Assembly: GCA_023454395.1 (NCBI GenBank)
Contig: JAEYFY010000426.1
Location: 1 to 9,258, forward strand
DNA from: Pseudomonadota bacterium
GTDB taxonomy: Bacteria > Pseudomonadota > Gammaproteobacteria > Enterobacterales > Enterobacteriaceae
Reading direction: 5' to 3'
Length of the DNA: 9,258 nt
The position numbers and the translations under genes were made by a program. The notes beneath the pieces are model-generated. The model did not search any database, was not told where the DNA came from, and saw nothing but the letters and a program-made list of their open reading frames with translations. Shown here piece after piece: positions 1-5,846 of the stretch; the first letter of the stretch is position 1, and the number at the start of each line of letters is the position of its first letter.

Positions 1-5
1 TGTAT

Positions 6-34
6 TTGGCTTCATCTGCGCGGTGCTTTAGAAT
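6..34 (+). promoter_or_regulatory. Candidate sigma-70 promoter for hemL
   Basis: TTGGCT at 6-11 (4 of 6 matches to TTGACA) is separated by 17 bp from TAGAAT at 29-34 (5 of 6 matches to TATAAT). Transcription would begin near 41, giving a leader of about 34 nt that contains the AGGAG ribosome binding site at 64-68. The spacing is ideal and the -10 is good, but the site is only a sequence match, and the window edge hides anything further upstream. Confidence 0.45.
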
Positions 35-74
35 ACGCCTTAATCTTACGCTCACCCATCATTAGGAGTCTGAC

Positions 75-1361
75 ATGAGCAAGTCTGAAACGCTTTATAA
101 TCTCGCACAACAAGTGATCCCCGGCGGCGTCAACTCACCTGTTAGAGCATTTAACGGTGTAGGTGGAACCCCTCTTTTTATTGAACGTGCTAATGGTGCG
201 TATATTTATGATGTTGATGGACGAGCTTACCTTGATTATGTCGGCTCCTGGGGACCGATGGTTTTAGGTCACAATCACCCTTCCATTCGTCATGCAGTCA
301 CTGATGCTGTACAAAAAGGTCTAAGTTTTGGCGCACCAACAGCCGCTGAAGTTGAAATGGCAAACCTAGTGACAGAATTAGTGCCATCAATGGATATGGT
401 TCGTATGGTGAACTCAGGCACAGAAGCCACAATGAGCGCTATCCGCCTTGCTCGTGGTTATACGGGTCGTGACAAAATTATTAAATTTGAAGGGTGTTAT
501 CACGGTCATGCGGACTGCCTATTAGTAAAAGCAGGCTCTGGTGCATTAACTATGGGACAACCAAATTCACCGGGCGTACCGGCTGATTTTGTCAAACACA
601 CCTTAACTTGTACTTACAACGATTTAAACTCTGTACGCCAAGCATTTGAAAACTATCCAGATGAAGTTGCTTGTATCATTGTTGAACCTGTAGCAGGCAA
701 TATGAACTGCGTTCCACCAAAAGCGGACTTCTTACCGGGCTTACGTGCCTTATGTGATGAATTTGGTGCTTTACTCATTATTGATGAAGTGATGACCGGC
801 TTTCGCGTGGCACTAGGCGGCGCACAAGCTTATTACGATGTTGATCCTGACTTAACGTGCTTAGGTAAAATCATCGGGGGCGGTATGCCTGTAGGTGCAT
901 TTGGTGGACATATGGAAGTGATGTCTAAGCTCGCGCCAATTGGCCCAGTTTATCAAGCTGGTACTTTATCGGGTAACCCTATTGCAATGGCTGCAGGTCT
1001 AGCCTGTTTACACGAAGTCTCACAACCGGGTGTTCATCAAACATTAGATGAACTAACCACAATGCTAGCCGATGGTTTACTTGAAAAAGCACAACAAGCT
1101 GGTATTCCAATGGTTATCAACCATGTTGGTGGTATGTTTGGTCTGTTCTTTACAGATGCAAAAGAAGTGACTTGCTATCAAGATGTGATGAATTGTGATG
1201 TTGAGCGCTTTAAGCAATTCTTCCACTTAATGTTAGAAAAACGCGTCTACCTTGCACCTTCTGCATTTGAAGCGGGCTTTATGTCTATCGCTCATACCAA
1301 AGAAGATATTCAACGCACTATTGATGCAGCAGAATATGCTTTTGGAAAAATGAAAGGCTAG
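75..1361 (+). CDS. hemL: Glutamate-1-semialdehyde 2,1-aminomutase
   Basis: This PLP-dependent cytosolic enzyme converts glutamate-1-semialdehyde, made by HemA, to 5-aminolevulinate, the first committed tetrapyrrole precursor of the C5 pathway. The 428 residues match the usual family length (E. coli about 426), and similarity to E. coli HemL is high throughout. Visible landmarks are the N-terminal [12 protein letters not shown] segment, SGTEA at 114-118 (phosphate binding), CYHGH at 141-145, EPVAGN at 204-209, DEV at 237-239 (Asp contacting the PLP ring nitrogen) and the Schiff-base lysine K265 in [17 protein letters not shown]. The ATG at 75 is preceded by AGGAG with a 6-nt gap, which supports the start. 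The gene appears monocistronic, between a candidate promoter at 6-34 and a strong terminator at 1379-1418. It ends convergently toward mrcB as in E. coli, but without fhuACDB between them. Confidence 0.98.
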   Translation: MSKSETLYNLAQQVIPGGVNSPVRAFNGVGGTPLFIERANGAYIYDVDGRAYLDYVGSWGPMVLGHNHPSIRHAVTDAVQKGLSFGAPTAAEVEMANLVTELVPSMDMVRMVNSGTEATMSAIRLARGYTGRDKIIKFEGCYHGHADCLLVKAGSGALTMGQPNSPGVPADFVKHTLTCTYNDLNSVRQAFENYPDEVACIIVEPVAGNMNCVPPKADFLPGLRALCDEFGALLIIDEVMTGFRVALGGAQAYYDVDPDLTCLGKIIGGGMPVGAFGGHMEVMSKLAPIGPVYQAGTLSGNPIAMAAGLACLHEVSQPGVHQTLDELTTMLADGLLEKAQQAGIPMVINHVGGMFGLFFTDAKEVTCYQDVMNCDVERFKQFFHLMLEKRVYLAPSAFEAGFMSIAHTKEDIQRTIDAAEYAFGKMKG

Positions 1362-1378
1362 TTTAAATATCCCTTTAT

Positions 1379-1425
1379 AAAAGCCAGTCAGTTCACAATT
1401 GTGAACTGACTGGCTTTTTATTTCT
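1379..1425 (+). terminator. Intrinsic terminator of hemL on a perfect 40-bp palindrome
   Basis: Positions 1379-1398 and 1399-1418 are exact reverse complements (20-bp arms centred on CACAATTGTG). As RNA this gives a stem of about 18 bp closed by an AATT loop, with A's on the 5' side and T's on the 3' side of the GCCAGTCAG core. It is followed by further T-rich sequence through 1432. It starts 17 nt after the hemL stop. The 5' A-run means the opposite strand also has a short T tract, so weak bidirectional activity is possible. Confidence 0.92.
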
Positions 1426-1449
1426 TTTTTCTATCCAATATCAATAGAA

Positions 1450-1465
1450 GTATCATTTTTGATAT
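1450..1465. promoter_or_regulatory. hip operator O1
   Basis: GTATCATTTTTGATAT consists of inverted half-sites GTATCA and TGATAT around a 4-bp centre, with one mismatch to a perfect dyad at the outer base. It is probably bound by the HipB dimer, by analogy with hipBA and hipBST autoregulation. It is the most distal of four sites, about 220 bp from the hipB start. Confidence 0.7.
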
Positions 1466-1520
1466 CTTTGAATTAAATTCAACCCATTGTTGCCATAATG
1501 ACTTTAAAGCACAAAGCAAA

Positions 1521-1536
1521 GTGTCATATTTGATAC
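1521..1536. promoter_or_regulatory. hip operator O2
   Basis: GTGTCATATTTGATAC has left half-site GTGTCA (one mismatch) and right half-site TGATAC. It starts exactly 71 bp after O1. It is the probable second HipB binding site. Confidence 0.72.
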
Positions 1537-1591
1537 TATTGTGTTAAATTTAATCATTTGTTGTCATAGTGACTTTAAAACACGACTTAAA

Positions 1592-1607
1592 GTATCATAT
1601 TTGATAC
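1592..1607. promoter_or_regulatory. hip operator O3 (perfect dyad arms)
   Basis: GTATCATATTTGATAC has perfect GTATCA/TGATAC arms around TATT, extended by A and T on the flanks (AGTATCA...TGATACT). It starts 71 bp after O2 and abuts the candidate hip promoter, so it is likely the main repressor site. Confidence 0.78.
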
Positions 1608-1636
1608 TTCATTTGTTTTTTTAGAGAAAATATATG
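1608..1636 (+). promoter_or_regulatory. Weak candidate promoter of hipBST
   Basis: TTCATT at 1608-1613, a 17-bp spacer and TATATG at 1631-1636 form the best-spaced pair near the operon. Matches to consensus are poor (3 of 6 and 4 of 6). It lies directly after O3 and upstream of O4, so HipB bound at either site could block it. The leader would be about 30 nt, with an AGGA ribosome binding site at 1656-1659, 13 nt from the hipB ATG. The true promoter could be elsewhere in the A+T-rich stretch. Confidence 0.25.
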
Positions 1637-1663
1637 CTCTCGTCACAATCAAAATAGGAAAAA

Positions 1664-1679
1664 GTATCAAAAATGAGCC
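1664..1679. promoter_or_regulatory. hip operator O4, overlapping the hipB start codon
   Basis: GTATCAAAAATGAGCC has a perfect left half-site GTATCA, a 4-bp centre AAAA and a degraded right half-site TGAGCC (4 of 6 matches to TGATAC). It starts 72 bp after O3. The ATG of hipB (1673-1675) lies inside it, so the right arm is constrained by the first codons. Confidence 0.55.
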
Positions 1680-2023
1680 TTAATAAAATTTTGAAGACAA
1701 TCGATGATTTATCGGCTGAAGAAAAAGCAAGGCTATTCTTAGAATTAAACTCTAAGCAAAAATTAAATAACTATCGTTATTTCAATAAGATATGCAATCC
1801 TGAAAAATCACTTAATCTATTTGCACTAGAAGAGTATGAACTTAAAAAAATCATCAAATTAGAGCTAAAAAAACAGGATATTGCCTATGAAGAAATGGCT
1901 ATGCAAATTGATGTATCTATAGCCACTTTTAAACGAATAGTTGCCAAGCCGTTAATGGCAAAAACGATCAATCTTCATTCTTTATTGAAAGAACTTGGAT
2001 TTAAATTATGCCTCGAAAAATAG
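1673..2023 (+). CDS. hipB: HipB-like transcriptional regulator of a HipBST toxin-antitoxin system
   Basis: This is a 116-residue protein whose C-terminal half (about 57-115) reads as a Xre/Cro-like helix-turn-helix domain, with candidate helices at YEEMAMQIDVSIATFKRI followed by KTINLHSLLKELGF. The first 50 or so residues form a charged helical extension (LSAEEKARLFLELNSK) absent from classical K-12 HipB. In HipBST systems HipB binds operator DNA and bridges the complex, while HipS does most of the toxin neutralisation. Upstream, TAG at 1655 closes the frame and no other start lies between it and ATG 1673, so the start is secure. The ribosome binding site is modest (AGGA at 1656-1659, 13 nt away). 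The 3' end overlaps hipS by 16 nt. Four operators precede or cover the start, implying autoregulation. Function is inferred from context and fold; the sequence itself is divergent. Confidence 0.82.
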   Translation: MSLNKILKTIDDLSAEEKARLFLELNSKQKLNNYRYFNKICNPEKSLNLFALEEYELKKIIKLELKKQDIAYEEMAMQIDVSIATFKRIVAKPLMAKTINLHSLLKELGFKLCLEK

Positions 2024-2319
2024 AAGTTTGGCTTTATGACCAGCCTGCTGGTGTTTTAAGTGAAGAAGAAAATGGGTTTATTTTTCACTATTATGATAAC
2101 TACAAGGGCAGAGCAATATCTTTAAGTATGCCGGTTAGAACAGAGCATTATTGGTGTGAAGAATTACATCCTTTTTTCAAAGGATTAGCACCAGAAGGAT
2201 GGTTACGTAAACGTTACTCTGAAATTCAGAAAATTGATGATAAAGATTTGTTTGGTCTATTGATGAACAATGGTAATGACTTACTAGGGGCGGTTGTTCT
2301 TAGAGAGATAACCTTATGA
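2008..2319 (+). CDS. hipS: HipS-like small antitoxin (HipA N-terminal subdomain 1)
   Basis: These 103 residues are homologous to the N-terminal subdomain of HipA kinases, encoded here as a separate protein. Characteristic stretches are VWLYDQPAGVLSEEENGFIFHY (residues 7-28), ISLSMPV (37-43), the PFFKGLAPEGWLRKRY motif (55-70) and the terminal NDLLGAVVL strand. In the studied E. coli O127 HipBST, HipS is the actual antitoxin and inserts a conserved tryptophan into the HipT active site; here a Trp is at residue 65 in PEGWLRKR. The gene overlaps hipB by 16 nt and hipT by 4 nt (ATGA), which implies translational coupling and fixed stoichiometry. The start ATG at 2008 has a weak GGA at 1997-1999. 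The short length is that expected of HipS, so this is not a broken hipA. Role is inferred from homology and order. Confidence 0.87.
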   Translation: MPRKIEVWLYDQPAGVLSEEENGFIFHYYDNYKGRAISLSMPVRTEHYWCEELHPFFKGLAPEGWLRKRYSEIQKIDDKDLFGLLMNNGNDLLGAVVLREITL

Positions 2320-3338
2320 ATATAAACAATTGTTTAATAAATCTAAAAGAACTAAAAAAATCAGAATTAGATTCAGGCTATTCTCTACTCGGGATAAAAT
2401 CTCTTTTTAACAATATAGACATAATCCTGAATTTACCCTTTACACGTAGTCAATTCATTCAAGAATTACCTGAACAACAAAAAGGGATGAGTATTTCAGG
2501 TTATCAGCCAAAACTCTCACTATGTGTAAAAGATAACATTCTACAAGTCGTTAATAATAACGGTACTTATATCCTCAAACCTTCACCTGAAGAATATCCT
2601 TATCTCGCTGAAAATGAACATGCGACCATGATGGTAATGCAACGGCTAAAATTTGATATTCCACCATTTGGTCTTTTTCGTTTTAAACAAGAAGATGGAA
2701 AGCCAGAAGAATTTGCTTTTGTTATTAAGCGATATGATCGTATTGGTTCTGATGCAGTTCGGTTACATCAAGAACAATTAGATGGTGCGATGGGGATAAA
2801 TGATAAATATGGGCTTTCTGAGGGGAAAAAGGCTGTTAGCTATGAATCTGCTGCAAAATATTTAATTACTAATATAGATAATAGTCTTAAAAATAAACGA
2901 GATATTTTTCTGCGTATCGTTTATGCCTATGTTTTAGGAAACAATGATTATCACTTAAGAAATATGGGTATCATTTTACCTGATAACGCGCCTCCATCAC
3001 TAGCGCCAGTTTATGATTTTGTCAGTGTAGTCCCTTATCCATCGGCATTTACAGAATATCTTGCACTCCCATTACTTGCATTAGAAGAAAACGATACAGA
3101 CACAGCCCCAGGATTAAATTCAAAATATGGTGAGTATATTGGGTTTGATTTCATTCTACTGGCGGAAAATATTGATATTAACCTTAAACTTGCTCAAAAA
3201 TGGCTAGGCGATATTATAAACAGTCACCAACTCATTATTGATACATATAATGAAAGTCATATGCCCAAAGAACAAAGAGAATTAGTCTTAGCTTATGTAG
3301 CAAGAAGAATAAACTTACTCAAAATAACTACGCTATAA
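2316..3338 (+). CDS. hipT: HipT-like serine/threonine kinase toxin
   Basis: This 340-residue HipA-family kinase lacks the N-terminal subdomain that hipS supplies. The Gly-rich loop carries SISGYQPK (59-66), with Ser59 and Ser61 corresponding to the two autophosphorylated serines of HipT. ILKP places the ATP-contacting lysine at K88; VIKRYDR follows at 136-142. The catalytic loop GNNDYHLRN has Asp211 and Asn216, and the metal-binding motif PVYDFVS has Asp234. All catalytic residues are intact, so the kinase is probably active. E. coli O127 HipT phosphorylates tryptophanyl-tRNA synthetase, blocking Trp-tRNA charging and halting translation; the same target is likely here but unproven. The start overlaps the hipS stop as ATGA, with AGAGAG at 2302-2307 as ribosome binding site. 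The operon ends at a terminator 7 nt downstream. The A+T-rich composition suggests acquisition by transfer. Confidence 0.88.
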   Translation: MNINNCLINLKELKKSELDSGYSLLGIKSLFNNIDIILNLPFTRSQFIQELPEQQKGMSISGYQPKLSLCVKDNILQVVNNNGTYILKPSPEEYPYLAENEHATMMVMQRLKFDIPPFGLFRFKQEDGKPEEFAFVIKRYDRIGSDAVRLHQEQLDGAMGINDKYGLSEGKKAVSYESAAKYLITNIDNSLKNKRDIFLRIVYAYVLGNNDYHLRNMGIILPDNAPPSLAPVYDFVSVVPYPSAFTEYLALPLLALEENDTDTAPGLNSKYGEYIGFDFILLAENIDINLKLAQKWLGDIINSHQLIIDTYNESHMPKEQRELVLAYVARRINLLKITTL

Positions 3339-3345
3339 AAACAAA

Positions 3346-3377
3346 AAAATAAACGGCACTTACGTGCCGTTTATTTT
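3346..3377. terminator. Bidirectional terminator between convergent hipT and mrcB
   Basis: A 14-bp stem (3346-3359 paired with 3364-3377, core AACGGCAC/GTGCCGTT) closes a TTAC loop. The + strand continues with TTTATTTTA within and beyond the arm. The - strand reads out into a run complementary to the A-rich 3339-3349 stretch, so it can end mrcB transcripts too. It occupies most of the 58-nt gap between the two stop codons. Confidence 0.9.
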
Positions 3378-3396
3378 ATCTAACTGACGTGCTCAC

Positions 3397-5703
3397 TTAT
3401 TCAGAAAACAGATCTTGTAACCACTTTGGTGCGCCACTTTCATCAGTATCTTGCTGAATCGGTGTACACAATCCATCTGGATTTGATGTCCATACAGGTA
3501 GAGTCCGAACACCACCGCCATAACAAGCAAAGTTACCTTGTGCATCTACTGATATTTCAGCGATATCGTCTGGTGCTGGCGGGTTTAATTTCAGCGGTGC
3601 CTGATTTTCTAAATAGTTACGATACAGCAACAATGCCCCTGTTGAACCGGTTAAGTTCGTTGGGCCATTATTATCACGTCCCATCCATGAAATCGTCACT
3701 TCCTTGCCATCAATCCCCGCAAACCAACTATCGCGGAGATCGTTTGTCGTACCTGTTTTACCTGCAAGGTTGTAATTACCAAATTTCGGTTTTAATACAC
3801 GCCATGCTGTTCCTGAATTCACCACTTGTTGCATACCAAATAGCGTCATATAAGCCGCTTGAGGTGAAACTGTGGTCTCCGCTTGAGGATAGCTTTGATA
3901 AAGCACCGTACCATCTTGGGCAATAACAGAACGCAATGATGATAGTTTTGCACGATTACCTAAACTACCAATTGTTTGGAAGGTTTGAGCCACTTCCATT
4001 GGTGTTAAGTTTAATGCGCCTAATAGCATCGCTGGTACTTTTTCTAGGTTTTCCGCTGGGGCGCCTAAGTTAATCCAAGTTTGGATGACTCGATCTAACC
4101 CGACTTCTAAACCAAGATTAACGGTAGGAACATTACGTGATGTTGCTAATGCATCCACCAGCATTAATTTGCCTTTATAACCGCGATCGTAGTTACGTGG
4201 TTGCCAAGGTTTGCCTCCCGGAATAGGCACTGAAATAGGTTCGTCCGCAAGCCAAGTATTTAAACGAAAACGATCAGGCTCACTTAATGCCGTTAAATAT
4301 GTGGCTGGTTTTGCCAAAGAGCCGATAGAACGACGAGCCGATAATGCACGGTTAAAGCCCGCATATTGTGGCTGAGAACCACCGACTAATGCTCTCACTT
4401 CACCACTTAAGCGATCTACAACAACCATCGCCCCTTCTAGATCGTCAATTTTGCGAACTTTACGTATATCCGCAACACCCACTTCAACAGCTTTTTCAGC
4501 CGCATCTTGCGAAACCGGATCTAATGTGGTGAAAATTTTCGTACCCGATAAATCTTTCACTTTATCGCCTAGAGTTGTTTGTAACTCTTGGCGAACCAAT
4601 TGCATAAACGCAGGTTGAGGCGTTAACGCTTCACTGCGGGGCTTCACACCTAAAGGACGCGCACTAAGCACATTGTAAAGCTCTTGGTCGATTATCTCTT
4701 GGGTTTGCAGCAGTTTTAATACGACATTACGACGCTCTAACGCAGCTTTAGGGTTACGCCATGGGTTATAAGCTGATGCACCTTTAACCATACCGACTAA
4801 AAGCGCTTGCTGATCAAGGCTTAATTCATCAACGGGACGACCAAAATAATAGAGGCTAGCTAAAGGGAAGCCCCGAATTTGTTCATCACCACTTTGCCCT
4901 AAAAAAACCTCATTAAGATACAGCTCTAAAATACGATCTTTGCTATAACTCGCATCCATAATGATTGCCATATAGGCTTCATTAAGCTTTCTTTTTAACG
5001 TTCTTTCGTTAGTCAAAAATAGGTTTTTCACTAACTGTTGCGTTAAGGTACTCCCGCCTTGAACTGCTTTACCCGCAGTAAAGTTTGCTAATACCGCCCG
5101 CCCAATTGAATAAAAGCTAATACCGTCGTGCTCATAGAAACGGCGATCTTCTGTAGCAATTAATGTATCCACTAATAATTGTGGGAATTTATCTCTTGCT
5201 AAGAATAAACGTTGCTCACCATTTGCAGATTGCATCATGGTAATTAACTTAGGATCAAGACGGAAAAAACCAAACTGCCGCTGATTATCCATGTTAGTAA
5301 TACTAACCAGTGAATTCTGCTCAAAGGACAATTTAGCTAAAATTTGTTCTTCACGACCATCAGGGAAATCGAAAGGTCTGCGCAACATTTCAATTGCGTT
5401 GCCTCTTACCACAAATTCGCCAGGACGAGTGATTTTGTTAACATTGCGGTATTGCATACCCTCAAGTAAGCTCACCATCTCTTTTTGGCTATAATTCATA
5501 CCCGGTTCTAAGTTAACGGTACGTCCGTAAACCGCAGCAGGCAATTCCCAAACATTACCATCAAGGCGCTCTTTGATTTGAGAATGTAAATAAACACCAT
5601 AAATACCCATTAAAACCGCAACCACAATGGCGATTTTGACAAATAACCAAAACCAAGAACGACCTCTTTTGGTTTGTTTCGCTGGTCTTTTCTTTCTACT
5701 CAT
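3397..5703 (-). CDS. mrcB: Bifunctional penicillin-binding protein 1B (glycosyltransferase/transpeptidase)
   Basis: This inner-membrane peptidoglycan synthase polymerises lipid II and cross-links stem peptides; in E. coli its activator is the outer-membrane lipoprotein LpoB. The 768 residues run as follows: a basic cytoplasmic tail (1-16), one membrane segment (about 17-39), a UB2H domain (about 60-152, the LpoB-binding domain), GT51 with catalytic Glu185 in ATEDRRFYEHDG and the GGSTLTQQLVKNLF block (216-229), then the transpeptidase with SLAK (Ser462 nucleophile, Lys465), SRN (522-524) and KTGT (649-652). C727 and C746 near the end may form a disulfide. It is shorter than E. coli's 844 residues at both ends. 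The start corresponds to the E. coli short (gamma) isoform, because a TGA lies in frame five codons upstream of this ATG. GAGAG, 9 nt upstream, may be the ribosome binding site. hrpB lies 143 bp upstream in the same direction. Confidence 0.97.
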   Translation of the reverse strand: MSRKKRPAKQTKRGRSWFWLFVKIAIVVAVLMGIYGVYLHSQIKERLDGNVWELPAAVYGRTVNLEPGMNYSQKEMVSLLEGMQYRNVNKITRPGEFVVRGNAIEMLRRPFDFPDGREEQILAKLSFEQNSLVSITNMDNQRQFGFFRLDPKLITMMQSANGEQRLFLARDKFPQLLVDTLIATEDRRFYEHDGISFYSIGRAVLANFTAGKAVQGGSTLTQQLVKNLFLTNERTLKRKLNEAYMAIIMDASYSKDRILELYLNEVFLGQSGDEQIRGFPLASLYYFGRPVDELSLDQQALLVGMVKGASAYNPWRNPKAALERRNVVLKLLQTQEIIDQELYNVLSARPLGVKPRSEALTPQPAFMQLVRQELQTTLGDKVKDLSGTKIFTTLDPVSQDAAEKAVEVGVADIRKVRKIDDLEGAMVVVDRLSGEVRALVGGSQPQYAGFNRALSARRSIGSLAKPATYLTALSEPDRFRLNTWLADEPISVPIPGGKPWQPRNYDRGYKGKLMLVDALATSRNVPTVNLGLEVGLDRVIQTWINLGAPAENLEKVPAMLLGALNLTPMEVAQTFQTIGSLGNRAKLSSLRSVIAQDGTVLYQSYPQAETTVSPQAAYMTLFGMQQVVNSGTAWRVLKPKFGNYNLAGKTGTTNDLRDSWFAGIDGKEVTISWMGRDNNGPTNLTGSTGALLLYRNYLENQAPLKLNPPAPDDIAEISVDAQGNFACYGGGVRTLPVWTSNPDGLCTPIQQDTDESGAPKWLQDLFSE

Positions 5704-5745
5704 GAACTGTATCTCTCATTAAAACCCCTTTATCACGGGATAAAG
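5696..5745 (-). promoter_or_regulatory. mrcB leader: hairpin, strong SD and 7-codon mini-ORF over the mrcB start
   Basis: Read on the - strand, CTTTATC (5745-5739) pairs with GATAAAG (5734-5728) around a CCGT loop. The hairpin runs directly into AAAGGGG (5731-5725), which is 5 nt from an ATG at 5719-5717. That ATG opens MRDTVHE, which stops at TAG 5698-5696 and so ends just past the mrcB ATG (5703-5701). The better Shine-Dalgarno sequence therefore belongs to the mini-ORF rather than to mrcB. Partial occlusion of the SD by the hairpin and translational coupling are inferences. The rest of the 143-nt gap to hrpB shows no convincing terminator; a poor TTGATA-17-TATTTG pair near its hrpB end is the only promoter-like match. 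Confidence 0.35.
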
Positions 5746-5846
5746 AAGCCTAACATTGTCGCTATTTTTCTGTGTTATCCCACAAGAAAGCTCTCAAATA
5801 TGAATAAAACTAGAGCATATCAATCTGGGGTAAAACGAATATTCAT

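Larger units (their letters stand above)
1450..1591 (+). repeat. Two diverged 71-bp tandem units carrying hip operators
   Basis: Unit 1 (1450-1520) and unit 2 (1521-1591) align without gaps over 71 bp with 53 identities by hand count (about 75%). Each begins with a 16-bp operator. Each also carries a more conserved 26-bp stretch (1487-1512 and 1558-1583, 23 of 26 identical) around TTGTTG-C/T-CATA-A/G-TGACTTTAAA. A third operator starts exactly where a third unit would (1592), but the rest of that unit is not recognisably similar. The 311-nt gap between hemL and hipB thus holds the hemL terminator, this array and the hip promoter region. Confidence 0.85.

Noticed and set aside
1450..1607. CRISPR-like array (evenly spaced short repeats)
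   Set aside because: The repeated words are 16-bp dyads with related, not unique, sequence between them, there is no cas gene, and they sit at a HipB-type promoter; operators explain them better.
2008..3338. A hipA pseudogene split by a frameshift
   Set aside because: The split falls exactly at the HipS/HipT boundary with an ATGA overlap, both products have family-typical lengths, and the HipT-specific SIS loop and HipS Trp are present.
1362..3396. Mobile element or integrated island carrying hipBST
   Set aside because: I saw no transposase, integrase, tRNA end, terminal inverted repeats or target-site duplication; only composition and synteny suggest transfer.
3426..3926. 166-residue open frame on the + strand
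   Set aside because: It lies entirely antisense to the transpeptidase part of mrcB, has no ribosome binding site or recognisable domain, and reads like a reverse-strand shadow.
5291..5494. 67-residue + frame within mrcB, and similar short + frames inside hrpB at 6469-6654 and 6932-7114
   Set aside because: All are antisense to strongly conserved coding sequence, without ribosome binding sites.
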